Both the position numbers and the translations under genes were made by a program. A DNA stretch of 6,735 nt from an uncultured Lachnospiraceae bacterium (GTDB lineage: Bacteria > Bacillota_A > Clostridia > Lachnospirales > Lachnospiraceae): NCBI GenBank assembly GCA_947177885.1, contig CAMWWF010000164.1, forward strand, positions 1 to 6,735, in the 5' to 3' direction. Under the pieces are notes generated by a model. It saw only the letters and a program-made list of their open reading frames with translations, did no database searches and had not been told where the DNA came from. Shown in pieces: positions 4,785 to 6,735 of the stretch; position 1 is the first letter of the stretch, and each line of letters starts with the position of its first letter.

Positions 4785-5626
4785 TATGCTTCACCTGCTT
4801 TCTCTAATTCTGCGCCGATCTTCTCCAGATCAGCCATAGCCACGGCGTACTCCTCATCGTTGGGAGCCTTGCCGTGCCAGTCGATACTGTTCTCCATAAA
4901 CGAAACGCCCTTGCCCTTTAAGCTGTGAAGCACGATGCAGGTGGGCATTCCCTTGGTCTCCCTTGCCTCCTTAAAGGCTGCACGGAGCGCGTCGAAATCA
5001 TGGGCATCCACATTGATCACATGGAAATTAAACGCTTCAAACTTCTTATCTATGGGGTAAGGGGAACATACCTTATCAATAGGGCCGTCAATCTGGAGAT
5101 TGTTATTGTCCACAATGACGCACAGGTTGTCCAGCTTACGGTGTCCCGCAAACATGGAAGCCTCCCATACCTGTCCCTCCTCAAGCTCGCCGTCACCCAA
5201 AAGTGTATAGACACGGAAGCTTTCATTGTTCAGCTTTGCCCCCAGCGCCATACCTACGGCTGCGGAAACGCCCTGACCCAGGGATCCGGAGGACATATCC
5301 ACGCCGGGAATATGAATGCAGGGATGTCCCTGAAGATATGAGCCCAGATGGCGCAATGTTTTCAGATCCTCCACAGGGAAGAATCCTCTGTTAGCCAGTG
5401 CGGAATACAGCCCGGGAGCCGTGTGACCCTTTGACAGTACAAAGCGATCCCTGTCCTTCTTGTCGGGATGCTCCGGATCAATGTTCATTTCCTCAAAATA
5501 CAGGAATGTAAATGCATCTGCTGCGGAAAGAGAACCGCCTGGATGACCTGCCTTTGCACCGTGAACTGCGGTTACAATGCCTTTTCGCACTTCATTCGCG
5601 TGCTTTTGCAGTTCTAAATTGTTCAT
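4784..5626 (-). CDS. Transketolase, N-terminal subunit
   Basis: A 280-residue subunit with the thiamine diphosphate (pyrophosphate-binding) domain of a split transketolase; it works as a heteromer with the C-terminal subunit. Visible elements are AGHPGGSLSAAD with H28, LSKGHTAPGLY with H68, GHP with H101, the SSGSLGQG turn (112-119), and the cofactor motif starting GDGE at 144 and ending NNN at 174-176, which binds the Mg-diphosphate. KGKGVSFME (237-245) is also typical of the family. The frame is open to an ATG four codons upstream, but GGAGG five bases before the internal ATG selects MNNLELQ as the start and lies within those extra codons. The length is normal for the subunit. It follows araD after a 312-bp gap holding a promoter candidate and paired hairpins, so it may be controlled separately from araD. 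Confidence 0.95.
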   Translation of the reverse strand: MNNLELQKHANEVRKGIVTAVHGAKAGHPGGSLSAADAFTFLYFEEMNIDPEHPDKKDRDRFVLSKGHTAPGLYSALANRGFFPVEDLKTLRHLGSYLQGHPCIHIPGVDMSSGSLGQGVSAAVGMALGAKLNNESFRVYTLLGDGELEEGQVWEASMFAGHRKLDNLCVIVDNNNLQIDGPIDKVCSPYPIDKKFEAFNFHVINVDAHDFDALRAAFKEARETKGMPTCIVLHSLKGKGVSFMENSIDWHGKAPNDEEYAVAMADLEKIGAELEKAGEA

Positions 5627-5671
5627 GGTTTCCTCCATTCTGCCCAGGCCAACGCCTGAAGCTTCCTTATT

Positions 5672-5713
5672 CGTCCGAATTTACAATGGTTCGGAATCCT
5701 CCCGACTCCGAAC
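5672..5713 (-). promoter_or_regulatory. Leader with mutually exclusive hairpins before the transketolase genes
   Basis: On the minus strand GTTCGGAGTC (plus 5704-5713) pairs over 10 bp, with one G-T, with GATTCCGAAC (plus 5689-5698) around a GGGAG loop. The middle segment's TCCGAA can instead pair with TTCGGA at plus 5674-5679. The alternatives share one strand, as in attenuators. The first stem also begins only a few bases after the predicted transcription start, where a repressor operator would sit. No T tract follows the second stem, so it does not resemble a classic transcription attenuator. Confidence 0.4.
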
Positions 5714-5726
5714 AACCATCAAATTT

Positions 5727-5755
5727 ATACTAGCACAGATTCCTTTCCACGTCCA
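5727..5755 (-). promoter_or_regulatory. Candidate promoter for the transketolase genes
   Basis: On the minus strand TGGACG (plus 5750-5755) is followed after 17 bp by TAGTAT (plus 5727-5732); an overlapping TATAAA (plus 5724-5729) is an alternative -10. Both boxes are moderate matches (4 of 6). Transcription from here would give a leader of about 95 bases containing the paired hairpins. Confidence 0.4.
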
Positions 5756-5938
5756 GTATTTTCATCCATAAAATGCCGAATGTGCACGGGCACAGACATA
5801 TTGTCCGCCCCCCTTTGTTACCTGCGTTCCTGTCCCGGATCTTCTTTCGCAAAGCACACGAAAGCATCCCGCATCTGCACAGGACCGCTTCTTTCACGAT
5901 CTCCGACTACAAAGCGCTTGCGGAATATACCCAAAACT

Positions 5939-6640
5939 CTACTTCTCCGCCTGCCCGTAGTAAGCGTTAGCCCCGTGCTTTCTGTAGTAATGCTTATCCT
6001 GCAGTTCCTGGGGTGCCGGCAGGATCCGGGGATTGATGGTCTCCGCGCGGTAAGCCATCTTGGCAACCTCCTCCAGCACTACCGCATTATGTACCGCCTC
6101 CTTGGCATCTTTTCCCCAGGCAAAGGGACCATGATTTTTACAGAGTACCGCAGGCACTGCCACAGGATCCTTGCCCAGACGCCTGAACTCACTGACGATC
6201 AGATGACCCGTATTTTCCTCATATGCCTCCTCGATTTCTTCCGCAGTGAGGCATCTGACACAGGGCACCTCCCCGTAAATATAATCGGCATGGGTGGTAC
6301 CGTAACAGGGAATGTCCCTTCCCGCCTGAGCCCAGCTGGTGGCATAGGAGGAATGGGTATGTACGATGCCGCCAACGGCGGGAAACGCCTTGTAAAGTTC
6401 CTTGTGGGTAGCCGTATCGGAGGAAGGATTATAGCGTCCCTCCACCTTATTTCCATCCAGATCCACCACGACCATATCCTCGGGCCGCAGCCTGTCATAC
6501 TCCACACCGCTGGGCTTGATCACAAACAATCCGCTCTCCCTGTCAATGGCGCTGACATTGCCCCAGGTAAAAGTGACAAGACCATACTTGGGCAGATCCA
6601 TATTGGCCTCATAGACTAATTTTTTTAATTCCTCTAACAT
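5939..6640 (-). CDS. araD: L-ribulose-5-phosphate 4-epimerase
   Basis: This cytosolic class II aldolase-like zinc enzyme converts L-ribulose 5-phosphate to D-xylulose 5-phosphate, the last specific step of L-arabinose catabolism. The 233-residue product is almost the same length as E. coli AraD (231) and resembles it closely from memory: [11 protein letters not shown] (25-35), KPSGV (42-46), SSDTATH (73-79), [11 protein letters not shown] (90-100), GTTHADY (114-120), NHGPFAWGK (169-177) and [10 protein letters not shown] at the end. Zinc ligands H94, H96 and H170 and catalytic D119 and Y228 are all present, which favours AraD over fuculose- or rhamnulose-phosphate aldolases. The start has AGGAGG five bases upstream. 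It is probably cotranscribed with a gene to its right, since its ribosome binding site overlaps the stop of an open frame there. Its product feeds the transketolase encoded downstream. Confidence 0.95.
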   Translation of the reverse strand: MLEELKKLVYEANMDLPKYGLVTFTWGNVSAIDRESGLFVIKPSGVEYDRLRPEDMVVVDLDGNKVEGRYNPSSDTATHKELYKAFPAVGGIVHTHSSYATSWAQAGRDIPCYGTTHADYIYGEVPCVRCLTAEEIEEAYEENTGHLIVSEFRRLGKDPVAVPAVLCKNHGPFAWGKDAKEAVHNAVVLEEVAKMAYRAETINPRILPAPQELQDKHYYRKHGANAYYGQAEK

Positions 6641-6654
6641 AAAACCCTCCTATT

Positions 6655-6735
6655 CTATTCCAATAGACTCTCGGAATCTCCAGACCGCTTATCAATCGGC
6701 TTTCCGGAAATCGTTCCGGGCGATTCCCCCTCTTT
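6655..6735 (-). CDS. Possible 3' end of an upstream gene (partial)
   Basis: A minus-strand frame is open from the window edge for 26 codons and ends in TAG 14 bases before the araD ATG. The TAG runs directly into the GGAGG of araD, as is common between genes of one operon. The visible peptide is hydrophilic, rich in Gly, Ser, Lys and Glu, and ends LLE. Too little is present to name it. A sugar kinase such as ribulokinase would fit the position, but nothing in the residues shows this, and one other frame is also open across this stretch. Confidence 0.35.
   Translation of the reverse strand, partial: KEGESPGTISGKPIDKRSGDSESLLE

Larger units (their letters stand above)
5627..5938. other. 312-bp intergenic region between araD and the transketolase genes
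   Basis: I see no supported gene here on either strand. On the minus strand the right part (about 5756-5938) contains only weak stems, for example TTTCG/CGAAA near 5847-5866 and an imperfect stem near 5787-5812, and none has the T tract of an intrinsic terminator. The left part holds the candidate promoter and leader hairpins described separately. Read-through from araD into the transketolase genes is therefore possible, with an internal promoter adding to it. Confidence 0.6.

Noticed and set aside
4002..4928. Plus-strand 308-codon frame
   Set aside because: It is antisense to the transketolase C-terminal subunit, whose motifs are unambiguous.
5627..5638. A four-residue longer start for the N-terminal transketolase subunit
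   Set aside because: The GGAGG lies inside those codons and is correctly spaced for the internal ATG.
5780..6619. Plus-strand 279-codon frame
   Set aside because: Most of it is antisense to araD, and it has no family resemblance.

Overview
The window looks like a chromosomal segment from a low-to-moderate GC Firmicute, most likely a Clostridia/Lachnospiraceae-type gut anaerobe. The grounds are strong AGGAGG-type ribosome binding sites, a transketolase split into two adjacent genes, and short intergenic regions with TTGACA/TATAAT-like promoters. The genus is not determinable from the sequence, and the family assignment is an inference.

Almost everything is read from the minus strand. From the right edge leftwards: the tail of an upstream frame (6655-6735); araD, L-ribulose-5-phosphate 4-epimerase (5939-6640); a 312-bp gap with a candidate promoter and a set of alternative hairpins (5627-5938); then the two halves of transketolase (4784-5626 and 3822-4784), which overlap by one base. 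Between 3135 and 3660 the plus strand carries an unrecognised 63-codon frame and a clear 57-residue small membrane protein gene. Nested inverted repeats at 3646-3709 separate this from the convergent transketolase genes. Further left on the minus strand are a membrane-anchored N-acetylmuramoyl-L-alanine amidase-like protein with a very Arg/Gln-rich cytoplasmic tail (1787-3004), rpe, ribulose-phosphate 3-epimerase (1047-1706) with its own promoter, and an unrecognised low-complexity basic protein (180-872). The left end (1-127) holds a 72-bp tandem repeat whose units each carry a TATAAT box facing left, behind a good -35 element.

Metabolically, araD makes D-xylulose 5-phosphate from L-ribulose 5-phosphate, Rpe interconverts D-xylulose and D-ribulose 5-phosphates, and transketolase moves the two-carbon unit of xylulose 5-phosphate into the non-oxidative pentose phosphate pathway. 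The right half therefore reads as a pentose (probably L-arabinose) catabolic block, with rpe nearby as a housekeeping partner.

The less ordinary parts are the Arg/Gln repeat tail on the amidase; the small membrane protein gene preceded by a sequence matching the recalled BceR-type regulator box and by a 12-bp inverted repeat covering its ribosome binding site; the His-cluster protein at 180-872; and the tandem promoter-bearing repeat at the left edge. None of these is proven to be a new system. They are candidates that comparative searches could settle.
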